DNA of 64,000 nt, from the NCBI RefSeq assembly GCF_003112535.1, contig NZ_BEWA01000005.1, positions 168,024 to 232,023 of the forward strand, given 5' to 3'. Both the position numbers and the translations under genes were made by a program. The notes beneath the pieces were generated by a model. It had not been told where the DNA came from, did no database searches, and saw nothing but the letters and a program-made list of their open reading frames with translations. The stretch comes from Streptomyces rishiriensis. GTDB taxonomy: Bacteria; Actinomycetota; Actinomycetes; Streptomycetales; Streptomycetaceae. Positions 17,401 through 24,525 of the stretch are shown piece by piece; position 1 is the first letter of the stretch, and every line of letters starts with the position of its first letter.

Positions 17401-19415
17401 CGCTGCGCGAGGCCGTCACCGGCATCACCCCGATGCAGGGGTGGTGGGGCGGCGAGACGCGCTGGGCCACACTGCGGCAGATCCGCTCCGTGAACCATGT
17501 GCTGTCCGGGAAGCCGGCCGACGGCAAGCCCCTGCCCGGGGCCTCCCGGACCGCCGGCGTCCCCGACGGCTGGCGCAGCGACGAGTTCACCGTCCCCGGC
17601 ATCGGCCCGGTGTGGACGCCCGTGCTGGACGTGCTGCGCCCGCTCGCGTACCGGGCCGCCTGCCCGACGACGACCGTGCAGCACCGTGAGGCGCTGCTCC
17701 TGCTGCTGGAGGCGATCGCCGACGGGCCGCTGGCCGTGCCCGCGGGCCTGCTGCGGGAGGTCGTGCTGAGCGAGCCGCACGAGAAGCAGGAACGTGTCGG
17801 TCAGGTGCTGCGCCGGGACGGCCGTACCGTCGTCGTCCTCGGCTGCCAGAGCGTCGACCGGCAGACCGGGCGGGTGAACTGGCTGGCCCTCGAACACGAT
17901 CCGGCCGGCCGGTTCGGCGCGATAGCCCACTTCACCCTGGTGCGGGAGAGCGCGCACCCTGCGGTGTACCCGGCCGACGCCCTGGCGGCCGTCACCGGAC
18001 TCGTCCGGGACAAGGGCCCCGCGCCCTGGCAGCCGGAGGCGCCCGACGCCCTGGCCGCCGCGACGCACGGGCGGCTGGGACCCGTCCAGGCCGCGCTGCT
18101 GCTCGCCGGCAACCCGCCGCAGCTCACCGCCGAGGTGATCGCCGCCACCGGGCTGAAGCCCCGTCAGAAGCAGCTCGGGGACGCCCTGCTGACGTCGGTG
18201 CGCCCCGGCGACCGGGCGGCGCTCGTGGGCGCGCTGCTGCCGCAGGCCCCCGGTGCTCTGTGGACGGCCGGGCCGGACACGCAGGCGGCGGGAAGGGTGT
18301 GGGCCGAGCGGCTCCCCGGAGTCGTCCGGCTGCCCGAGGAGCTCGCCGGGGAACTCGCCCTCGACGGACTGCCGACCGGCGCCGCGGAGGAGGTCCTCAA
18401 CCCCGGGCTCACCCCCTGGATCCACCGCACCACCGTTCAGCGGCCGGACAAGGACGGCAACCTCGTCGCGGAGGACCCCGCGGCGCTGCCCGGCCGGTAC
18501 GACCTGACGCGAGCCGTGGCCGCCCTGGCCGGGCTCGCCTACTCCCTGCCGTACGCCCACCCGCTGCGGGCCGCCTTGCCGCAGGGCCTGGCCGCGGTGC
18601 GCCGCCGTGTGGCCGATCCGGGGCTGCTGGTCGATCTGGACGTCGCCTGGACGGAGAAGGGCACCTCGACCGCCGTCGAGCTGCGCAAGGCGTACGGGTT
18701 GCCCGCGACCGGCGGTGCCGACGCGCACGGGCTGACTGCCGTGGGCGAGGCGCTGGTGCTGCGGCCGTGGTACGGCGAGCAGGAGACCGTCCTGGTGCGG
18801 CCCGGCGCGCTCGACGGCCCCGACGACCCCGTGTTCGGGCTGGTCGAGGGGCTCGTGGGGCCCGGACGGGGTCAGGGCATGCAGGCCCTGAGGACGCTCC
18901 TGGGCGAGGACCTCGCCGCCGCGGTGGCGGCGGGGACCGATCCGCAGGGACCGTCCGGCCATGCGCAGGACCCGGCCCTCAGCGTGCCGGAGCTGGTCGC
19001 GGAGGCCGCCGCGCAGCTCGGTCTGGGAGCGGACGCGGCAGCGCTCTATCTCCAGCTGCTCGCCCTCCCGGACCCCACGGACCGCAACTGTGTGCGCTGG
19101 ACCGGCTGGCGGCCCGCCCGGATGAAGAAGGCCCGCGCCGAACTCGCGGCGAGCGACCTGGTGGTGGAGGCGAAGCGGGCGCGCGCGGGCCGCACCCTGT
19201 TCCTGCCCTGCGGCTGGCTGGACCTGAAGTCTCCGGCGCTGCCGGTGGAGATCTGGAAGGAGGGCCTCTACCCGGTGCGCGCCCACGCCCGCGCCGTGCC
19301 CCTGGCCCCGGTGCCCGAGCTGTTCGCCCGCGCGTGGGGCCGCGTCCGCTCCGGTGACGTCCCCGCCTACGAGGAGCTCACCACCCGGGCCACCCGCAAG
19401 GGCCGGCGCCGATGA
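14406..19415 (+). CDS. Giant orphan protein (1669 aa) of the MoxR-VWA operon
   Basis: The largest gene of the window, coupled by ATGA overlaps to both neighbours. I recognise no catalytic domain. The N-terminal 550 residues are helix-rich, with repeated Leu/Ala patterns suggesting an alpha-solenoid. Residues roughly 580-900 are rich in beta-strand-like segments (HKVFVVGPQEIWLEHDL, FRYTDGELLVMWRQDGKQFGYW, YWRQGRQGRQQVWLEYDP) that could form a propeller-like scaffold. Near the C-terminus LYLQLLALPDPTDRNCVRW, followed by WRPARMKKARAELAASDLVV, resembles a winged helix. There is no signal peptide, so it is cytoplasmic. By position it may be the scaffold or substrate-binding partner of the ATPase; this is inference. 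Confidence 0.85.
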   Translation: MTTHDENTAAVLLDAGAVLPPGSTTREDADTLTVRTYGHPALDDRRIVRLVPGTLGEVEDLALDFLGLTREARTPEVGQVRRETLGFPAWALVNDPANGHHALALVKDIERLARQAKSRPGNAKDGFEELGARLGRAVPHFLPTYYEHAARVFLRHENTTYASALFGKAREAERVHALTVDEERQRAVFLEFAFAGALTVKALKEHVRALAARLDPATAWAQFRQLTVERCAAGMPPYASLPQDARGLIKAAGLDRVAEECALLADLLASPAAVRAPASFWNAYRSTLAVLAGQRPQVRVRLLEIMPAGLGRSVEDDEFWLALLAECGADRLLTGGTASDVDAAEWLGRWALHRKHGGTVSGRSPATLALAERMAPRLRELGRPVDLCSGRWHPGADLDLLDLCVAQGVPLALPNADKVVHLSLDRWLRDPRGGRRDLTAVAAVPRLRRLLYAGVGAVSGIRPDSEVLEGLAAHPVLGDVLREWLDDAAGDLSSAVGLPAARAALERLRPFRTVAARVSPAAVVRVAAREVAPLLGHTLRAGVLDELGWPALDEALRRIDAETKPGRDHENPMTVQEAWPALIVSREHKVFVVGPQEIWLEHDLRLPVPPNRWQRPSFRYTDGELLVMWRQDGKQFGYWSARPAEVFPLGGEQIPAYWYGGSEAGTPSLPLPGGGRAGGGRTLHAGDTVLPAGRRVLGDGASYWRQGRQGRQQVWLEYDPATGTHGRASLPAFLRSGIREDATLLQENCELLPLQPGLEQTPFGTDGTVLGRWVRTQGEGAEARTVAGTPDGRTVTLPWAGGRAPGVPLGALRLPGGAEPVAVRLHRQIALYAGDDTSAAGELGRLTPMERGGEFAAGTRFVPPVEYWHALRPRDERASAALRALTDEQAAEIVRAAARALAERQAVLAAAGPVDAASEGRSVVPTADEVVQEIVSRLLPALGDRRLVTGVGALVRAVLRLAESTAAFVAPPVARPTAQSNRVDGMFADLKPEHGDDQTLREAVTGITPMQGWWGGETRWATLRQIRSVNHVLSGKPADGKPLPGASRTAGVPDGWRSDEFTVPGIGPVWTPVLDVLRPLAYRAACPTTTVQHREALLLLLEAIADGPLAVPAGLLREVVLSEPHEKQERVGQVLRRDGRTVVVLGCQSVDRQTGRVNWLALEHDPAGRFGAIAHFTLVRESAHPAVYPADALAAVTGLVRDKGPAPWQPEAPDALAAATHGRLGPVQAALLLAGNPPQLTAEVIAATGLKPRQKQLGDALLTSVRPGDRAALVGALLPQAPGALWTAGPDTQAAGRVWAERLPGVVRLPEELAGELALDGLPTGAAEEVLNPGLTPWIHRTTVQRPDKDGNLVAEDPAALPGRYDLTRAVAALAGLAYSLPYAHPLRAALPQGLAAVRRRVADPGLLVDLDVAWTEKGTSTAVELRKAYGLPATGGADAHGLTAVGEALVLRPWYGEQETVLVRPGALDGPDDPVFGLVEGLVGPGRGQGMQALRTLLGEDLAAAVAAGTDPQGPSGHAQDPALSVPELVAEAAAQLGLGADAAALYLQLLALPDPTDRNCVRWTGWRPARMKKARAELAASDLVVEAKRARAGRTLFLPCGWLDLKSPALPVEIWKEGLYPVRAHARAVPLAPVPELFARAWGRVRSGDVPAYEELTTRATRKGRRR

Positions 19416-20623
19416 CCACCGTCCCCTCTCACCTGGAAGAACCCGCGCCGATGACCGCCACCGCCCTGTCCCCCTCCCCCGAGCGCCAAATCGAACCGCC
19501 CGAGGACCGGTACGCCGCCGAACTGGCCTTCCTCGCCGCGTACGACGACGGGCCGCGACCGCCGGCCTGGCGGCTCACCCCGCGCGCGGTCGTCACGTTC
19601 GTGATGGGCAGCGGCGGCCGGGCGCTGAAGCTGCCCGAGGGCGTCGGGACGCCGGACGGGGCGCCGCGCCGGCTGGTGGTCGAGGGCAAGTTCGTCGGCG
19701 ACCGGGCGCTGGTGGAGCGGTGTGTGGTCACCCTCGCCGGGGAGCGCGGACTGCTGCTGGTCGGCGAACCCGGCACCGCCAAGTCGATGCTGTCCGAGCT
19801 GCTGTCCGCCGCCGTGTGCGGCACCAGCGGCCTGGTCGTGCAGGGCACGGCGGGCACCACCGAGGACCAGCTCAAGTACGGCTGGAACTACGCCCTGTTG
19901 CTGTCCCAGGGACCGAGCCGGCAGGCGTTGGTGCCCTCGCCGGTGCTGGCCGCCATGTCCCGGGGCGCCGTCGCCCGGGTCGAGGAGGTCACCCGCTGTC
20001 TGCCCGAGGTGCAGGACTCCCTGGTGTCGCTGCTGTCGGAGCGGCGCATCGCCGTGCCCGAACTCACCGGCACTCCCGATGCGTTGGCGCACGCGGCGCC
20101 CGGGTTCAACCTGATCGCCACGGCCAACCTGCGCGACAGGGGCGTCTCGGAGATGTCCGCGGCCCTCAAGCGCCGCTTCAACTTCGAGACCGTCGGCCCG
20201 ATTCCGGACCTGGACGCGGAGACCGCGCTGGTGCGCGGTCAGGCCCGCGCCTCGGTGGAACGGGCCGGAGCGCCCTTCCAGGTCGACGACGCCGTGCTGG
20301 AGGCCCTGGTCACCGCCTTCCGCGATCTGCGGGAGGGACGCTCGGCGGAGGGCTGGGAGGTGGAGCGGCCGTCCACGGTGATGAGCACCGCCGAAGCCGT
20401 GTCCGTGGCGGGCGCGCTGGCTCTCGCGGCGGCCTACTTCCCCGGGGACCGAGACGTCCTGGGGCTGCTGCCCGGCCATCTGCTCGGCGTGGTCCGCAAG
20501 GACGACCCCGCGGACGCGGCCCGGCTGCGCGGCTACTGGGACGGTCCCGTCCGCCGCCGCGCCGAGCAGGGCTCCGCCACCTGGCGCACCCTGTGGGAGC
20601 TGCGCACGGTGCTGGAGGGCTGA
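19412..20623 (+). CDS. MoxR-family AAA+ ATPase
   Basis: 403 residues from the ATG overlapping the previous stop; a second ATG at 19451 is possible. Walker A is GEPGTAKS (118-125). The Walker B position reads VARVEEV (about 187-193), with Glu-Glu in place of the usual Asp-Glu. Sensor 1 is FNLIATANLRDRG. SAALKRRFNFETV supplies the arginine finger region. A C-terminal AAA lid follows, including the EVERPSTVMSTAEAVSVA stretch. MoxR ATPases act with VWA-domain partners as chaperone-like remodelling machines. The downstream gene encodes a VWA domain, so the pair is complete. Confidence 0.93.
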   Translation: MTTVPSHLEEPAPMTATALSPSPERQIEPPEDRYAAELAFLAAYDDGPRPPAWRLTPRAVVTFVMGSGGRALKLPEGVGTPDGAPRRLVVEGKFVGDRALVERCVVTLAGERGLLLVGEPGTAKSMLSELLSAAVCGTSGLVVQGTAGTTEDQLKYGWNYALLLSQGPSRQALVPSPVLAAMSRGAVARVEEVTRCLPEVQDSLVSLLSERRIAVPELTGTPDALAHAAPGFNLIATANLRDRGVSEMSAALKRRFNFETVGPIPDLDAETALVRGQARASVERAGAPFQVDDAVLEALVTAFRDLREGRSAEGWEVERPSTVMSTAEAVSVAGALALAAAYFPGDRDVLGLLPGHLLGVVRKDDPADAARLRGYWDGPVRRRAEQGSATWRTLWELRTVLEG

Positions 20624-20628
20624 CGGCC

Positions 20629-23600
20629 GTGTCCCCGCACCCCACCCCGACGGGCGCTCCGGGCGAGGCGCTCGCCGCGCTCACCGACCCGGCCGCGCCC
20701 TACCTCATCGGCGTACGGCACCACGCGCCCTCGCTGGCCGCCGCCGTGCCCGCGCTGCTGGACGCGGCCGAACCCGGCGTGCTGCTCGTCGAACTGCCGG
20801 CCGAGATGCAGGAATGGCTGCCGTGGCTCGGGCATGCGCGGACCCGGGCCCCGGTCGCACTCGCCGCCGCTCCCGGTGAGGCCGGAAACGGCGGGAGCCC
20901 GGCGTTCTATCCGTTCGCCGACTTCTCGCCCGAGCTGGCCGCCGTGCGCTGGGCCGCCCGGCACGGCGTGCCGGTGATCGCCTGCGACCTGCCCCTCGCC
21001 GACCGGGCGTGGGGCGAGGGGCGCGAGGGCGCGGCGTCGGGAGCGTCCCCCGGGCTCGCCGGGGCGTTGCGGGCGCGCCTCACGGGCCGCCCGGGGGACG
21101 ACCTGTGGGACCGGCTCGTGGAGGCGGCCGCGCCTGGCTCGCCCCCCGAGGCGCTGCGCCGGGCCGCGCTGCTGACGGGGTGGGCGCTGCGCGAGGACGC
21201 GGCGGCCTCGGGCGGGGTGGCGGAACTGGACCTGCGGCGGGAGCGGTGGATGCGGTCCCGGATCGCCGAGGCCACCGCAGGCGGCGAGCGGGCCGCCGTG
21301 CTGGTCGGCGCCTTCCACGCGCCGGCGTTGACGGGTGCGGGCGCGGACCGGCTCGCGACGCCCGCCCCGGCCGGCAATCCCGGCGCCCGCGCCCGCGCCG
21401 GCGTCCATGCGGACGCCCGTGCCGAGGTCGACGCCTGTGCCGAGGTCGACGCCGAGATCCACGCCCCGGCCGGCGCGCGGCACGACGACGCCGGGACACG
21501 AGGGGTCTCCTGGGTCACCTCGCTGATCCCGTACGCCTACAACTTGTTGGACGAACGTTCCGGGTACCCGGCCGGCATCCGGGACCCGGAGTGGCAGGAC
21601 ATGGTGCTCCGGGCCGCCGGTGACCCCACTGCCCTGGAGGAGGCGCTGACGCGGGCGGCCGTGGGGGTGTGCGCCGAACTGCGCGGTCTGGGGCATCCCT
21701 CCGGGCCCGCCGACGCGCGCGAGATCTGCCGGCTCGCCTCGGACCTGGCCCGGCTGCGCGGGCTCCCCGCGGCGGGCCGGGGCGAGTTGGTCGAGGCGGT
21801 GCAGACGGTCCTCGCGCAGGGCGAGCCGTACGGGCGGGGCAGGGCCGTCGCGCGGGCGATGGAACGGGTGCTGATCGGCACGCGCACCGGACGGCCGGCG
21901 CCGGACACGCCGCGCAGCGGGCTCGCCCCGGCGGTCGAGGCCGAGGTCGCCGCGCTGGGTCTGCCGGGACCGGAGAGTTCCTCGGGCGCCGCCCGGGAGC
22001 TCCGGCTCGACCCTCTGCGCTCCGACCTCGACCGGCGCCGTGAGCTGTTGCTGCGCAGGCTGACGGTGTGCGGGGTGCCGTACGGGGAGGCCAAGGAGGT
22101 CGTCGGCGCGGGCGGCGCCCAGGCCCTCACCTCCCGCTGGGAGGCGCGCTGGACGCCCGCCACGTCGGCCGTGCTGACCGCCGCCGGGGTACGTGGCGTC
22201 ACCCCCGCCCAGGCGGCCGAGGGCGTGCTGCGGGAGCGGCGACGCGCGGAGCTGGAGGAGGGCGGTTCCACGGCCGCGCAGATTCTGCTGGGACTCGCCC
22301 AGGCCGCGGAGTGCGGGCTCGACGTGCTCACCGACGAGCGGCTGGACGACGTCGCCGAGGTGGTGCCGCAAGCCGGCACGCTGCCCGAACTGCTCGCCGC
22401 GCTCTCCCTGTCGGACCGGCTGAGCGCCGGTCACGTGGCAGGACTGGGCCACGACGCCGGCCGTACGGCCCGGGCGACGGCCGTCGCCGAACTGCTCACC
22501 GCGGCGGCGGTGCGCCAGGTGGACGGCCTGACCGGTTCCGAGGATCCGGCCGACGCGCACGCCCTGCTCGAACTCGCCCACCGCGCCGACCTCGCCGGCG
22601 GCATCCGGCTCGCCGACGCCCTCGCCCGGCTGGCGGCCGACGGCTCCCCGCTGATGCGCGGCGCCGCCGGAGCCGTCCGGGTGCTGCTGGGTCAGGAGGA
22701 CGCCCGGCTCTTCGGCGACCGGGTGGCGTCCTGGGTCGACGGCGCGGTCGACGCCGAGTCCCGGTCGGGTCTGACGGCCCGGCTGAGCGGCCTGCTGACC
22801 GCCGCCGGCCCGCTGCTGGAGGCGGCGGCGCCCGCCCTGGACCCGCTGCTCGACCGTGTGTCGGAGCTGCCCGACCGGCAGTTCCTGGACCGGCTGCCGG
22901 CGCTGCGGGGCGGGTTCGACACCCTCAGCCCTGCGGCACGCGACCGCCTGCTGGCGTCCGTGGAGGAGCGTCTGGGCGCCGGGCGCGTGGCCGACACCGA
23001 CGGCCTCGACCCGGCCGCCCTCGCCGTCTGGGCGGGGGCGGACCTGGCGGCCCGCGCCGCCCTGCGGTCGCTGGGACTGCTGCCCCCGCGGAGCGCGGAC
23101 GCGCCCGCGCCCACCGGACCCGGGCGCACGGAACCCGCGCCCACCGGACCCGGGCGCACGGAACCCGCGCCCACCGGACCCGGGCGCACGGAATCCGCGG
23201 CCACCCGACCCGCGTCCGCGGGACCCTCGTCCGCCGGTCCCCCGGTCGCCCCCATGCCCGCCGCCCCCGCACCCCCAGCACCCGCCGCGCCGCATGCGGT
23301 CGGCGCACCTGCGGAGGGCTTCGGCGTCGGGCAGCGGCCGAGGCCGGGAGGGAGCGCGGCGGCGAGCACGGGACGGATCCCGGGAGCGGTCCCCGCAGAG
23401 ACCGCGGGTGAGGACCGCCGTCTCGCGCCCGTCGACCGCTGGCGGCTGCTCCTCGGGCGGCGCGGGGACCGGCTCCCGCCCGACGCGCGCCCGTTGGCCA
23501 CGGCCTTGGACGAGCTGTACGGCAGCGGGCGCGGCGAGGGCAGCAGGGGAGACCTCACGGGCCGGGGCGGCGTCGGCGGCCGGGACGTGCCCTATCCGGG

Positions 23601-24525
23601 GGTGCGCGAATGGTCGCAGGAGCTGGCCGCGCTCTTCGGGCCGGGCATCCGGGAGGAGGTGCTGGCGGCGGCCGCGGCGGCGGGCCGCGACGACGTGCTC
23701 GCCGAGCTGGACGCCGAGAGCGTGCGTCCCTCGGTCGATCTGCTGCGCACGGTGCTGCGGCACGCGGGCGGGCTGCCCGAGGCACGGCTGGCCGCGCTGC
23801 GCCCGCTCGTGCGCCGGCTGGTGGAGGCGCTGACCCGGCAGCTGGCCACCCGGCTGCGTCCCGCCCTGCACGGCACGGCGCTGCCACGGCCCAGCCGCCG
23901 TCCGGGCGGCGGACTGGATCTGCCCCGTACCCTGCGCGCCAACCTGGCGACCGCGCGGCGCGGTCCGGACGGCACGGTCCGGGTCGTCCCCGAGCACCCG
24001 GTGTTCCGTGCGCGGGCCCGGCGGTCGGCCGACTGGCGGCTGATCCTGGTGACGGACGTGTCGGGGTCCATGGAGGCGTCCACCGTGTGGGCGGCGCTCA
24101 CGGCCTCGGTGCTCGCCGGGGTGCCGACCCTGTCCACCCATTTCCTGGCCTTCTCCACCGAGGTCATCGACCTCACCGGCCACGTCGAGGACCCGTTGTC
24201 GTTGCTGCTGGAGGTCAGCGTGGGCGGAGGCACGCACATCGCCGCGGGCCTGCGGCACGCCCGCGAGCTGGTCACCGTGCCGTCGCGCACCCTGGTGGTG
24301 GTCGTCAGCGACTTCGAGGAGGGCTACCCGCTCGGCGGGCTTCTCGCCGAGGTGCGTGCGCTGGTAGGGGCGGGCTGCCACGTGCTGGGCTGCGCGAGTC
24401 TCGACGACTCCGGCCGGCCGCGCTATTCCACGGGCGTCGCAGGTCGGCTCGTCGCCGCCGGCATGCCCGTCGCCGCTCTCAGTCCGCTCGAACTCGCCCG
24501 CTGGGTAGGGGAGAAGATCTCATGA
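20629..24525 (+). CDS. DUF5682-VWA fusion protein (1298 aa)
   Basis: GTG start at 20629, 5 bases after the MoxR stop. The N-terminal DUF5682 domain has paired GX2H motifs (GVRHH at 28-32, GAFHAP from 227) and a conserved glutamate in VELP (Glu55), a pattern like that of TIKI/TraB/ChaN/EreA-type enzymes. A long helical middle region (about 330-820) has repeat-like LADALARLAADGSPLMRGAAG segments. A low-complexity linker with three 10-residue repeats (PTGPGRTEPA) leads to a C-terminal VWA domain. Its MIDAS motif is DVSGSM (1143-1148), with GGGTH and VSDFEE completing the metal site. In other genomes I know these two parts as separate genes. It is probably the metal-dependent adaptor or effector of the MoxR machine. 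Confidence 0.88.
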   Translation: MSPHPTPTGAPGEALAALTDPAAPYLIGVRHHAPSLAAAVPALLDAAEPGVLLVELPAEMQEWLPWLGHARTRAPVALAAAPGEAGNGGSPAFYPFADFSPELAAVRWAARHGVPVIACDLPLADRAWGEGREGAASGASPGLAGALRARLTGRPGDDLWDRLVEAAAPGSPPEALRRAALLTGWALREDAAASGGVAELDLRRERWMRSRIAEATAGGERAAVLVGAFHAPALTGAGADRLATPAPAGNPGARARAGVHADARAEVDACAEVDAEIHAPAGARHDDAGTRGVSWVTSLIPYAYNLLDERSGYPAGIRDPEWQDMVLRAAGDPTALEEALTRAAVGVCAELRGLGHPSGPADAREICRLASDLARLRGLPAAGRGELVEAVQTVLAQGEPYGRGRAVARAMERVLIGTRTGRPAPDTPRSGLAPAVEAEVAALGLPGPESSSGAARELRLDPLRSDLDRRRELLLRRLTVCGVPYGEAKEVVGAGGAQALTSRWEARWTPATSAVLTAAGVRGVTPAQAAEGVLRERRRAELEEGGSTAAQILLGLAQAAECGLDVLTDERLDDVAEVVPQAGTLPELLAALSLSDRLSAGHVAGLGHDAGRTARATAVAELLTAAAVRQVDGLTGSEDPADAHALLELAHRADLAGGIRLADALARLAADGSPLMRGAAGAVRVLLGQEDARLFGDRVASWVDGAVDAESRSGLTARLSGLLTAAGPLLEAAAPALDPLLDRVSELPDRQFLDRLPALRGGFDTLSPAARDRLLASVEERLGAGRVADTDGLDPAALAVWAGADLAARAALRSLGLLPPRSADAPAPTGPGRTEPAPTGPGRTEPAPTGPGRTESAATRPASAGPSSAGPPVAPMPAAPAPPAPAAPHAVGAPAEGFGVGQRPRPGGSAAASTGRIPGAVPAETAGEDRRLAPVDRWRLLLGRRGDRLPPDARPLATALDELYGSGRGEGSRGDLTGRGGVGGRDVPYPGVREWSQELAALFGPGIREEVLAAAAAAGRDDVLAELDAESVRPSVDLLRTVLRHAGGLPEARLAALRPLVRRLVEALTRQLATRLRPALHGTALPRPSRRPGGGLDLPRTLRANLATARRGPDGTVRVVPEHPVFRARARRSADWRLILVTDVSGSMEASTVWAALTASVLAGVPTLSTHFLAFSTEVIDLTGHVEDPLSLLLEVSVGGGTHIAAGLRHARELVTVPSRTLVVVVSDFEEGYPLGGLLAEVRALVGAGCHVLGCASLDDSGRPRYSTGVAGRLVAAGMPVAALSPLELARWVGEKIS
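23101..23190 (+). repeat. Three tandem 30-bp repeats in the DUF5682-VWA linker
   Basis: Period exactly 30 bp. The second and third copies are identical, the first differs in its first few bases, and a degenerate fourth follows. Each codes PTGPGRTEPA, giving a flexible proline-rich spacer. Copy number could vary between strains. Confidence 0.9.

Noticed and set aside
20533..24381. A 1282-codon minus-strand frame opposite the DUF5682-VWA fusion
   Set aside because: It has no domain matches by eye, while the plus-strand frame has the GX2H and MIDAS motifs and coupled starts.
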